Shown here one piece after another: positions 57,100-64,000 of a stretch of DNA of 64,000 nucleotides. The DNA is from Phycisphaerales bacterium (GTDB lineage Bacteria; Planctomycetota; Phycisphaerae; Phycisphaerales; UBA1924): the NCBI GenBank assembly GCA_026982335.1, contig JALSHH010000056.1, forward strand, positions 1 to 64,000. Reading direction: 5' to 3'. Positions within the stretch are counted from its first letter, which is position 1. Every line of letters starts with the position of its first letter. A program made the translations under genes and the position numbers. The notes under the pieces are model-generated. The model did no database searches, had not been told where the DNA came from, and saw nothing but the letters and a program-made list of their open reading frames with translations.

Positions 57100-58062
57100 C
57101 TAATCCCGATATTGCTCATGGCATCGCACGCAGGATTCGGTGAAGGCGTTCATCGAGGCCATTGCGTTTTCGATGTCGCCGAAGTCGATCTGGGTTTCGA
57201 GCTGTGATGCTAGATCGCGTGATTCGATGAGGAGTTCTTCGAAGATTGGGCCTTCTTGCACCGTGAGCTTGTCGGCTTCGAGTTGGCGGAGCATGTTGCG
57301 CATCTGCCCGGCGATGGAGGATGGGGCGAGATCTGGGTGATCGTCAGGAGCGATGAAGTCGTTGTCGGCGCAGATCCAGAGGAGTTCGTTGAGCCGATCA
57401 ATCTCGCTCATCGCCTGGGCGAAGTCGCCGATGTCGGCGATGGCGGGGAGTTCGATGGTCGTGTCGAACAGGATTGAATCGTCGAGCCTCTGGGCTTGGT
57501 CGGCTGCGCGCCAAAGCCCGTGGTAGCTCTCCGAGGTGCCCGCAAGAGTCATGAACTCGAGGGCTTGTTGCGTGGTGATTTCCCCGGTGCCGATCGCGCC
57601 CACGCCGATGGCTGCGGGGCCTCGGTGCTTGCCGTGGTGGCAGTGGAGGTAGATCGGGCGGGGCAGGGTGGCCAGTGCATGGGCGAACTGCTTGGCGCGT
57701 TGGTCGGAGATGGTGTCGTAGCCGATGGGGAGGTGGACGATGCGGATGCCGAACTCGTCCGCGAGTGCTTGATCGGGTGGTACCGCATCGACGGAGATGA
57801 CGGTTTTGATCCCCATCGAGGCGAGTTGTTCGTAGGCCGATCGTCCCTTTGGCTCGCCTCCAGACCAGAGTCCATCGACAAGGGGATACACCTGTTTGAG
57901 GACTTGAGGCGGCTGGGTTGCTTGTGTCTCATGCCCTCGCTTATACCCTTTTTGGGTGTTGGCACATCCCCAAGCAAGTAGGCCTGCCAGCAGCATGATC
58001 ATGATTCCGGCGGTGACGGCGATGCGGTGGGGCAGGGTGGTTGGAGTGTGGGGATTTCTCAT
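57100..58062 (-). CDS. Fusion of a dual-specificity phosphatase-like domain with a cytochrome c'-like tail
   Basis: The 320-residue protein begins with a hydrophobic segment (about 12-33, MIMLLAGLLAWGC) that is a membrane anchor or a poor lipobox. Residues about 55-190 form a phosphatase fold with the CX5R loop HCHHGKHRG (Cys141, Arg147). Residues about 205-320 are helical, ending ESCVRCHEQYRD with a CxxCH heme motif (Cys311, Cys314, His315) in the place and context seen at the end of cytochrome c'. The whole protein should face the periplasm, where heme attachment occurs. A phosphatase under redox or gas control is an inference. TATGAT lies five bases before the ATG. Confidence 0.82.
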   Translation of the reverse strand: MRNPHTPTTLPHRIAVTAGIMIMLLAGLLAWGCANTQKGYKRGHETQATQPPQVLKQVYPLVDGLWSGGEPKGRSAYEQLASMGIKTVISVDAVPPDQALADEFGIRIVHLPIGYDTISDQRAKQFAHALATLPRPIYLHCHHGKHRGPAAIGVGAIGTGEITTQQALEFMTLAGTSESYHGLWRAADQAQRLDDSILFDTTIELPAIADIGDFAQAMSEIDRLNELLWICADNDFIAPDDHPDLAPSSIAGQMRNMLRQLEADKLTVQEGPIFEELLIESRDLASQLETQIDFGDIENAMASMNAFTESCVRCHEQYRD

Positions 58063-58067
58063 ATGAG

Positions 58068-58073
58068 ATCATA
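58068..58073 (-). promoter_or_regulatory. -10 hexamer TATGAT, 5 bases before ATG 58062
   Basis: TATGAT on the minus strand ends five bases before the start codon and begins directly after the T tract of the ilvE terminator. Confidence 0.65.
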
Positions 58074-58105
58074 GAAAAAAACACGCCTGAGGTTGCAGGC
58101 GTGTT
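58074..58105 (-). terminator. Rho-independent terminator of the aminotransferase gene
   Basis: A ten-base stem AACACGCCTG/CAGGCGTGTT with a six-base loop is followed on the minus strand by seven Ts. It sits 28 bases after the stop at 58133. Confidence 0.9.
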
Positions 58106-58132
58106 GAAGGATATTTTCGGTTGCCTCTTGGC

Positions 58133-59155
58133 TCAATCCTCAGGCACATTGTCCGAGGTGACAATTTCGCGGAACTTCATGCGGAGTTTGTTGGTGATCG
58201 GGCCTTCGCCTGCGGTGATGGTGTGGGTCGAGATCACTTCAAGATCGTCATGCTTGAGCACTTCGCGAACCGCGATCATCTCGGCAGCCGACCCGGTGAG
58301 GAAAACTTCGTCGGCATTGAGTAGTTCATCGAGCTCGAAGACTTTTTCTTCGATTTTGATGCCGAGCATCGGGCAGAGGGTGTCTTTGACGAATCGGCGG
58401 GTGATGCCTTCGAGGATCCCGACCTCCGACGGCGGGGTGAAGATGGTGCCGTCTTTGATGATGAAGATGTTATCGCCTGATCCTTCAGCGACCTTGCCAT
58501 CGGTCGAGAGCATGATGCACTCGAGGAGCTGATCTTCGGGCTTGGTGATCCCGAGTTTTTTGCTCAGATGGATTGCTTCGACCTTGGCCATGATGTTGTT
58601 GAGGTAATTGAGGGTCTTGATGCGTGGGTCAAGGCAGGCGATGGGGGTCTTTGGGCGATTGGCCAAGACGACGCGCATGCCCGATTCGTACATTTCAGGC
58701 TTGAAGAGTGCGATGGTGTCGGCGATGCAGATCACGCCCGCTTTGGGGCATTGGTAGGGGTTGAGCCCCAAGGTGCCCTCGCCTCGGGTGACGACCAGGC
58801 GGATGTAGCCGTTGACGATTTCGTTGGCTTCGACGCATTGGCGTTGGATGCGGATCATTTCTTCACGAGAGACGCCGATATCGAGGAAGATTTTGTCAGC
58901 ACAGTCGTAGAGCCGATCCATGTGTTGTTCGAGTTTGAAGATTTTGCCGTTGTAGACGCGGATGCCTTCGAAGATGCCATCGCCATAGAGGAGTCCATGA
59001 TCGAAGACCGAAACCATGGCCTGCGACTTGGGCAGCATCTTGCCATTGACCCAGATGATCGGTTCGCGCTCGCTCTTTGTGCTCGAGGTTGGCTGGGCGC
59101 TTTGGCTGGTATCCATGGTTGGGTTGGGTGTCATTGATGTCATGTTGTCCTCCAT
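58133..59155 (-). CDS. ilvE: Branched-chain amino acid aminotransferase, class IV
   Basis: The 340-residue PLP enzyme transfers amino groups in leucine, isoleucine and valine metabolism. It belongs to fold type IV: WVNGKMLPKSQAMVSVFDHGLLYGDGIFEGIRVY, RLVVTRGEGTLGLNP, the PLP Lys in RIKTLNYLNNIMAKVEA, and EGSGDNIFIIKDG, EGITRRFVKD, FLTGSAAEMIAVREV. Both MEDN (ATG 59155, AAGGGAG upstream) and MTSM (ATG 59143, GGAGG upstream) have ribosome binding sites; the former is listed. D-amino acid or 4-amino-4-deoxychorismate activity cannot be excluded in this family. Confidence 0.9.
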   Translation of the reverse strand: MEDNMTSMTPNPTMDTSQSAQPTSSTKSEREPIIWVNGKMLPKSQAMVSVFDHGLLYGDGIFEGIRVYNGKIFKLEQHMDRLYDCADKIFLDIGVSREEMIRIQRQCVEANEIVNGYIRLVVTRGEGTLGLNPYQCPKAGVICIADTIALFKPEMYESGMRVVLANRPKTPIACLDPRIKTLNYLNNIMAKVEAIHLSKKLGITKPEDQLLECIMLSTDGKVAEGSGDNIFIIKDGTIFTPPSEVGILEGITRRFVKDTLCPMLGIKIEEKVFELDELLNADEVFLTGSAAEMIAVREVLKHDDLEVISTHTITAGEGPITNKLRMKFREIVTSDNVPED

Positions 59156-59422
59156 GATGCACTCCCTTGAGTGTGTATATTCTATCTTTTTCTTCAATCG
59201 TGGTGTCAGAAATACTGGTTAGTTTTGTGTAAAACACGACCATGACCCAAACAAAAGAGTGTTTTTATGGTGTCTATCCCGCACATGGTATACACCTGAC
59301 GGTTCAAATTGTTTCGATATAGTGCCGAAAACGCTTTGAACACGCACGAAAGTGCTTGTTTCTTGTAGGAACCCAGATTTTCTTGGCTGCTCCGGCTCGC
59401 CGAGGCGGGTCACGAGGGGGGC
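59156..59422. other. Intergenic region between pheT and the aminotransferase
   Basis: The 267-base gap lies after the pheT stop and before the aminotransferase start on the minus strand. It holds the aminotransferase promoter candidate TAGAAT (near 59184) and a short GTGTAAAACAC palindrome. No terminator for pheT was found. Confidence 0.5.
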
Positions 59423-61528
59423 TTAGGTTCTGATCTGGGCGCCGAGGTCGGCTTTGGCTTTGGTGGCGAAGAGTTCGATTTGGGGGTCGACTTCTTCGTG
59501 CCGGAGTGTCCGGGCTTCGTCGCGGAAGTGAAGCCGAACGGTGACGGATTTCTTGCCTTCACCGAGTTGCTTGCCTCGGAAGATATCGAGAAGTTCGTGC
59601 CCGACGCACCGATCAAGATCAAGCCCGTCGGCAGCCGATTCGATCTGGTCCCATCGGACAGATTCGTCCACAATCAGGGACAAGTCCCGGTCGATTCCCG
59701 GGAACTCGGGCAAGCGCTCGGCTCGTGAGATCGGCGGGTAGGCGTCGATCATCGGGGCGAGGATCAACTCGGCTCCAACGAGCGGGTGATCGAGATCATG
59801 GGCTTTGCGGGCTTGGTCGGAGATCAGTCCGAAGGAGCCGATGGGGATGGTTTGGCCGTCAGCTGTAACTGAGATCGTCGCATGGGCTTCGAGATTGAAG
59901 CCTTGGTGTTCTGGTTTGGCGGGGGTGATGATGGTTTGGGCGTTGGTGCCAAAGGTTGCGGTGACGAGTGCGTCGATGGACCCGCGCATGGTGCGGATGG
60001 CTTTTTGGAGATCATCGTGTTTGGGTTTTTTGCCTGTGAAGTTCACATCCATGAGCATGGCGAGGACGCGTTGTTCGTTTGAGTTGGTGGTGCCGGCGTC
60101 TTGGGCGAATCGTTGGGCGACTTCGTAGAGGCGGATGCCGCCGGGGAGTTGGGCGCGGGCGGATTGATTCGTGTGTCGGCAACCCAGTAGTCCCAAGAGC
60201 ACACTTGGACGCAGAGTTGGCTCGGCTTTGCGCCGATCGTCATCGACGGCGACGAGATCGGTGCCGGCGCGTTGGAAGATCTTGCCGAGTTTGGGCGAAG
60301 TGAACGAGAAGGTGATGGTTTCGAAAAAGCCCAAGCCTGTAAGGGTTTTGGTGATGGTGCTCATTGCCCGTTCGGACTCTTGAGGCTCACGGGCCGTTAT
60401 TGGTAGTGTCTTTTGGATCGGGATCACATCGAGCGATCGCGCCCGGGCGACCTCTTCGATCAGGTCGATCTCGCGGGTTACATCATGGGAGCGGAATGGT
60501 GGGATGGTGCATTGGAGGATGCCGTCGTTGTCGATGGTGGTTGTGAAGGACAACGCATTGAGCAGTTTGGCTATTTCTTGGGGGGCGGTGGGGATGCCCA
60601 AGATCCGATCGCACCGATCTGGACGCAGAGTGATGATTGTATCTTCAGGCAGCGGTACACCCTGCGAGAGCACACCCTCGGCGAGTTCTCCGCCGGTGGT
60701 TTCGCAAATGAGTTGCACGGCCCGCCGGGCAGCGTAGTCGATGGATCGTGGATCAATCCCGCGCTCGAACCGGAAGGCAGCGTCGGTGCGGATTTGGAGT
60801 TTGCGTCCGGTGTTGCGCACGGTGACGGGGTCCCAGGTCGCCATTTCGAAGACGACGGTTGTTGTGGATTCATCGACTTGGGAGTCATGCCCGCCGATGA
60901 CCCCGGCGAGGGATTGCGGACCTTTGGCATCGGCGACGACGATATCGGATTCGGTGAGTGTGTGTTCGCCAGCGTAGAGCGTGTTGACGATCTCGTCTTT
61001 GGTTGCCGGGCGGACGATGAGCGAGCCGCCTGCGAGTTTGGCATGATCGAAGACATGGCAGGGGTTGCCGAGTTCAAGGGTGATGTAGTTGGTCACATCG
61101 ACGACATTGTTGATCGAGCGTTGCCCGAAGGATTCGATGGCTTCACGAAGCCACTTGGGCGATGGGCCGACCTTGACATTGCGGATCAGGCGCGCGGTGA
61201 AGAGTGGGCACTTGTCGGGGACTTGGTTCTCGAGGGTGAGTTCGTCGCCGATTGGCGGGCCGAGAGGGAGGTCTTTGAGTTCGGGGATGACCAACTCGCG
61301 TGGTTTGTCCGCATATTGGGCTGCTGCGATTTCGCGGGCGATGCCAAGATGCCCAAGGCAATCACCCCGGTTCGATGTGACTTCGACATCAATGATGGTG
61401 TCGCCATCGAGTCCTGCCGAGAGTCCTTCGATGGGCATCCCGGCTTTGGTGAGGATGTCATCGACGATCTCGACGGTGACATCGGCGGGAGAGAGGTATT
61501 GATTGAGCCAGCGCAGTGAAATATCCAT
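59423..61528 (-). CDS. pheT: Phenylalanyl-tRNA synthetase beta subunit, short form without N-terminal tRNA-binding domain
   Basis: The 701-residue protein starts MDISLRWLNQYL, the usual PheT beginning, but the EMAP/tRNA-binding insertion that follows residue 40 in E. coli PheT is missing. Domain order is B3/B4-like (VEVTSNRGDCLGHLGIARE), B5 (about 320-390, TLRPDRCDRILG), catalytic-like core (about 400-600), and the FDX-ACB anticodon domain at the end (PGIDRDLSLIVDESV). The short form is about 100 residues shorter than the E. coli one. pheS is not adjacent. ATG 61558 is an alternative start. Confidence 0.92.
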   Translation of the reverse strand: MDISLRWLNQYLSPADVTVEIVDDILTKAGMPIEGLSAGLDGDTIIDVEVTSNRGDCLGHLGIAREIAAAQYADKPRELVIPELKDLPLGPPIGDELTLENQVPDKCPLFTARLIRNVKVGPSPKWLREAIESFGQRSINNVVDVTNYITLELGNPCHVFDHAKLAGGSLIVRPATKDEIVNTLYAGEHTLTESDIVVADAKGPQSLAGVIGGHDSQVDESTTTVVFEMATWDPVTVRNTGRKLQIRTDAAFRFERGIDPRSIDYAARRAVQLICETTGGELAEGVLSQGVPLPEDTIITLRPDRCDRILGIPTAPQEIAKLLNALSFTTTIDNDGILQCTIPPFRSHDVTREIDLIEEVARARSLDVIPIQKTLPITAREPQESERAMSTITKTLTGLGFFETITFSFTSPKLGKIFQRAGTDLVAVDDDRRKAEPTLRPSVLLGLLGCRHTNQSARAQLPGGIRLYEVAQRFAQDAGTTNSNEQRVLAMLMDVNFTGKKPKHDDLQKAIRTMRGSIDALVTATFGTNAQTIITPAKPEHQGFNLEAHATISVTADGQTIPIGSFGLISDQARKAHDLDHPLVGAELILAPMIDAYPPISRAERLPEFPGIDRDLSLIVDESVRWDQIESAADGLDLDRCVGHELLDIFRGKQLGEGKKSVTVRLHFRDEARTLRHEEVDPQIELFATKAKADLGAQIRT

Positions 61529-61573
61529 GGGAAGCAAGGATAGGGCAGCCGTGTCCATTTGTGTATTTGGCGG

Positions 61574-61579
61574 TACACT
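61574..61579 (+). promoter_or_regulatory. -10 hexamer TACACT, 7 bases before ATG 61587
   Basis: TACACT ends seven bases before the lipoprotein ATG; the interval is GTATACA, part of a TGTATACA palindrome that may also provide the -10 of pheT on the other strand. Confidence 0.6.
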
Positions 61580-61586
61580 GTATACA

Positions 61587-62045
61587 ATGATGAGTTTCCT
61601 GAGAATCAGCGTATTGGTTGCCCTTGCCCTCGTTCTGCTCGGCGGGTGCAGCACCGTTCGTCCGATGGCTCTGCCCGAGCGTAGGCCTGCGGATTTCACG
61701 CTCGGGGTGGTGGTGTATGGGGCCCAAGATGTCTCGCGGGTCGAAATGCGATCGGCGAGATACATCGTCGATGCTGGGGGCAACCTGCGGGCGTCGGTCG
61801 GCGATGGGTCCTCAGCCGACACCTACCCCAAGATCACCCGGAGGCTCGATGCCGGGCAACTCGATCGAATCTGGTCGATGGTGCAGAGGCTCGATCTTGA
61901 TGAGCCGATCGTTGATGGCCAGGTGCCTGAAGATGGGTATCTGATTGAGATCCGATCGCGGCAGACAAGCCGATCGTGGGCTGGGGATGATTCGGCGGGC
62001 GGGCTTGTTGAGTTGTTGGCGGGGTTGGCTTGGATTCGGGAGTAA
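61587..62045 (+). CDS. Small predicted lipoprotein
   Basis: The 152-residue protein has a signal peptide with the lipobox VLLGGC (Cys21). The mature part (about 30-145) is beta-rich (FTLGVVVYGAQDVSRV, RYIVDAGGNLRASVGDGS) with a following helix (LDAGQLDRIWSMVQRL). No family is recognised. The ATG 61587 is one codon before another ATG; both suit the promoter. It diverges from pheT with overlapping promoters. Confidence 0.75.
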   Translation: MMSFLRISVLVALALVLLGGCSTVRPMALPERRPADFTLGVVVYGAQDVSRVEMRSARYIVDAGGNLRASVGDGSSADTYPKITRRLDAGQLDRIWSMVQRLDLDEPIVDGQVPEDGYLIEIRSRQTSRSWAGDDSAGGLVELLAGLAWIRE

Positions 62046-62049
62046 ATAT

Positions 62050-62143
62050 GGGTGCCCGTACTCGCCGTCTTCGGCGCAGTGCGGTCTTTGGTCGTCGAAC
62101 CAAAATCTCCCGACTGCGCCGAAGCCGGCGAGTCGGGGCGCCC
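62050..62143. repeat. Long inverted repeat between the lipoprotein and Hsp70 genes
   Basis: GGGTGCCC, CTCGCCG and CTTCGGCGCAGT on the left pair with ACTGCGCCGAAG, CGGCGAG and GGGCGCCC on the right, with some mismatches. It could form a long hairpin and resembles the other palindromic repeats in layout, though not in sequence. Confidence 0.65.
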
Positions 62144-62210
62144 TGCACATGCTTGGCATGAACAGGGCACCCTTGGCGTTGGGATTGCTGAGAATCGGTC
62201 TCATCGCTCC

Positions 62211-62216
62211 TATCAT
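62211..62216 (+). promoter_or_regulatory. -10 hexamer TATCAT, 8 bases before ATG 62225
   Basis: TATCAT ends eight bases before the Hsp70 start codon. The interval CCCCTTCA contains no ribosome binding site. Confidence 0.5.
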
Positions 62217-62224
62217 CCCCTTCA

Positions 62225-64000
62225 ATGGCTCCACCCGACCCCATCATCGGCATCGACCTGGGCACGACCAACTCACTTGTGGCGTTCGTTGACGCGCGTG
62301 GGGGGCGAGGGGCGCGGGTGCTTGGGGATGAATCGGATCAACTGATGCCTTCGGTGGTGCGGGTGGAGCCGGATGGTTCGATTGTGGTTGGGCAAGAGGC
62401 AGCCGACGGGATTGTGGCGTTTCCGGATCGGACGATCAACTCGATCAAGAGGCTGATGGGTCGGTCGCTTACGGACGCCTCGGCGGATCTGAAATATCTT
62501 GGATACGAAGTCATCGCGGGCGAGCACGACACTGCGCGGGTGCGGGTGATGACCGATGCGGGTGAGAAAATCATGTCGCCTGAGGAGGTCTCGGCGTGTA
62601 TTTTGCGATCGCTCAAAGAGCGGGCCGAGGATGCGTTGGGTATGGAAGTGTCCAAAGCGGTTGTCACGGTGCCGGCGTACTTTGATGATGCTCAAAGGCA
62701 AGCGACGCGCGATAGCGGGCGATTGGCCGGGTTGGAAGTGGTGCGGATTGTCAACGAGCCGACAGCGGCGGCGTTGGCGTATGGAATCCGATCGCGCGGG
62801 GCCAAGGATGCCCAGACGATCGCGGTCTATGACCTTGGGGGTGGGACTTTTGATATCTCGATCTTGCGGCTGATCCCCGGCGACGAGCAGAACGAGACTG
62901 AGTTTTTTCAGGTGCTTTCGACGGCTGGCGATACGCATCTGGGCGGTGATGATGTCGATCATCTGATTCTCGATCTGTTCATGGGCGAAATCGCCGAGCA
63001 ACTTGGGATCGAGGGGGATCAGGCGATGACATCGTTCGATGGTTCGACCCGCAAGGCGTTGATGGGGTTTGCAAGAGCGGTCAAGCACAAACTCTCATCT
63101 GAGAATGCGGCAACGGTGTCGATTGATCTCGGTGATGGCCGCAAGTATGAACGGAGCATCAGCCGAGTTGAGTTTGAGGGGTTGATCGAGGGATGGGTTG
63201 ATCGGTCGATTGATGCGTGCCAGCGTGCGATGCGCGATGCGCGATCGGGCAATGATGAATTCGTGATTGATTCGGTGGTGATGGTCGGCGGCTCGACGCG
63301 GATCCCATTTGTGCGCACCAAGGTCGGTGCGTTGTTTGGGGTTGAGCCTTATACGGCGATTGACCCGGATCGGGTGGTGGCAATGGGGGCGGCGTTGCAG
63401 GGGCAGATCATCGCGGGAGGAAAAACCGGTGGCAAGTCCGAGGCGTTGTTGTTGGATGTGATTCCGTTGTCATTGGGCATCGAAACCGCAGGCGGTGCGG
63501 TGGCGAAACTCATTATGCGCAATACGACGGTGCCGGTGCGGGCGGTTGAACGATTTTCTACAAGTGTTGATGGACAGGTCAATGTCAAGATTCAGGTGGT
63601 GCAAGGCGAACGGGAGATGGTCACGGATTGTCGGTCGCTCGGTGTGTTTGAATTGCGGGGTATCCCGCCGATGCCTGCTGGGGTGCCCAAGTTGGTTGTG
63701 GAGTTTCTCGTTGATGCCAATGGGATATTGAATGTGTCAGCGGTTGAAGAGCGATCGGGTAAACGGGCAGCGATCCAGATTGTGCCCAATCATGGATTGA
63801 CCCGTGAAGAGGTCGATCGGATCGAGGCGGAGAGTTTCAAGCACGCCCGCGATGACATGACCCAGCATCAGGTGGTGGACTTGGTGACGAATTCGAAACT
63901 GGATTATAAGTGGATATCCGAGCGGCTCGAACGGTTTGCTGATTTGCTCGAAGATGATTATTGCGACGAGCTGCGTACTAAGCTCAATGTGCTTCAGGGC
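62225..64000 (+). CDS. HscA-type Hsp70 chaperone, C-terminus beyond the window edge
   Basis: About 592 residues are present. The ATPase domain (about 1-380) has [68 protein letters not shown] and [11 protein letters not shown]. The substrate domain (about 390-510) has [15 protein letters not shown] and the [19 protein letters not shown] segment. The latter, with AYFDDAQRQ and KRLMGRSL, fits HscA (iron-sulfur cluster biogenesis) better than DnaK. The substrate-binding LPPVK partner, iscU, and hscB are not visible here. The 5' end is complete; the lid domain continues outside the window. Confidence 0.88.
   Translation, partial: MAPPDPIIGIDLGTTNSLVAFVDARGGRGARVLGDESDQLMPSVVRVEPDGSIVVGQEAADGIVAFPDRTINSIKRLMGRSLTDASADLKYLGYEVIAGEHDTARVRVMTDAGEKIMSPEEVSACILRSLKERAEDALGMEVSKAVVTVPAYFDDAQRQATRDSGRLAGLEVVRIVNEPTAAALAYGIRSRGAKDAQTIAVYDLGGGTFDISILRLIPGDEQNETEFFQVLSTAGDTHLGGDDVDHLILDLFMGEIAEQLGIEGDQAMTSFDGSTRKALMGFARAVKHKLSSENAATVSIDLGDGRKYERSISRVEFEGLIEGWVDRSIDACQRAMRDARSGNDEFVIDSVVMVGGSTRIPFVRTKVGALFGVEPYTAIDPDRVVAMGAALQGQIIAGGKTGGKSEALLLDVIPLSLGIETAGGAVAKLIMRNTTVPVRAVERFSTSVDGQVNVKIQVVQGEREMVTDCRSLGVFELRGIPPMPAGVPKLVVEFLVDANGILNVSAVEERSGKRAAIQIVPNHGLTREEVDRIEAESFKHARDDMTQHQVVDLVTNSKLDYKWISERLERFADLLEDDYCDELRTKLNVLQG

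Noticed and set aside
60413-61519. Open frame of over 360 codons antisense to pheT
   Set aside because: pheT is complete on the other strand with all family motifs.

Overview
The window looks like chromosome from a marine planctomycete of the class Phycisphaerae. The evidence is a pair of secreted proteins ending in GC-type dockerins (paired NFFDIS motifs, terminal SAGCP), the gene families present (choice-of-anchor B protein, DUF3299 protein behind a MacB-like ABC pair, complex Q-rich membrane proteins), and short palindromic repeats of the GGCACAGGC/GCCTGTGCC and GTAGAACGGGC types. Most genes are moderately GC-rich. No phage, plasmid, CRISPR array or insertion sequence is visible.

Layout. 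1-3728: two secreted proteins on the minus strand, a beta-helix protein cut by the left edge and a dockerin-tailed choice-of-anchor B protein. 3920-7497: a secreted unknown, a yeast-type cytosine deaminase facing uracil phosphoribosyltransferase (a two-step pyrimidine salvage route), and a second dockerin protein. 7704-10786: an ABC ATPase/permease/DUF3299 operon. 10891-20359: NhaA, succinylarginine dihydrolase, topoisomerase I, a ClC channel with CBS domains, and a serine hydrolase. 20518-22874: an AT-rich two-gene module whose proteins share a new His-x4-Ser-x2-Trp repeat, ending beside the 3' end of a uvrC that lacks its usual C-terminal domain. 24493-29641: lipoproteins, an internally deleted peptidase-M20 remnant, an HD-GYP protein, an orphan iron-type binding protein and a large coiled-coil membrane protein. 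29744-37130: O-antigen ligase, tRNA-Ser, truncated globin, ABC-F ATPase, a CheW/CZB hybrid, and an ABC exporter with a ClpX-type zinc finger protein. 37159-42258: a tightly coupled NUDIX / cyclodeaminase / PP2C phosphatase / YkgJ operon, ybaB and dnaX. 42286-47401: orphan cytosine methyltransferase, zinc ribbon protein, the SRP RNA gene, membrane proteins and a PIN-PhoH ATPase. 47423-55613: a type II secretion operon (F-G-I-J-K, then C-, L- and M-like proteins and a TPR lipoprotein). 55908-64000: threonine dehydrogenase, a phosphatase/cytochrome fusion, branched-chain aminotransferase, pheT, a lipoprotein, and an HscA-type Hsp70 running off the right edge.

Five observations deserve most attention: (1) thirteen genes have a TANNNT -10 hexamer ending only 5-8 bases before the start codon, a pattern expected for leaderless mRNAs; (2) the repeat module at 20518-22874; (3) dnaX, where the long product requires a -1 shift on an A8 run preceded by a Shine-Dalgarno-like GGAGGG; (4) the tyrosine-phosphatase/cytochrome c'-like fusion at 57100-58062; (5) a threonine dehydrogenase that has lost all four structural-zinc cysteines. 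All assignments come from reading motifs by eye; no database search was run.
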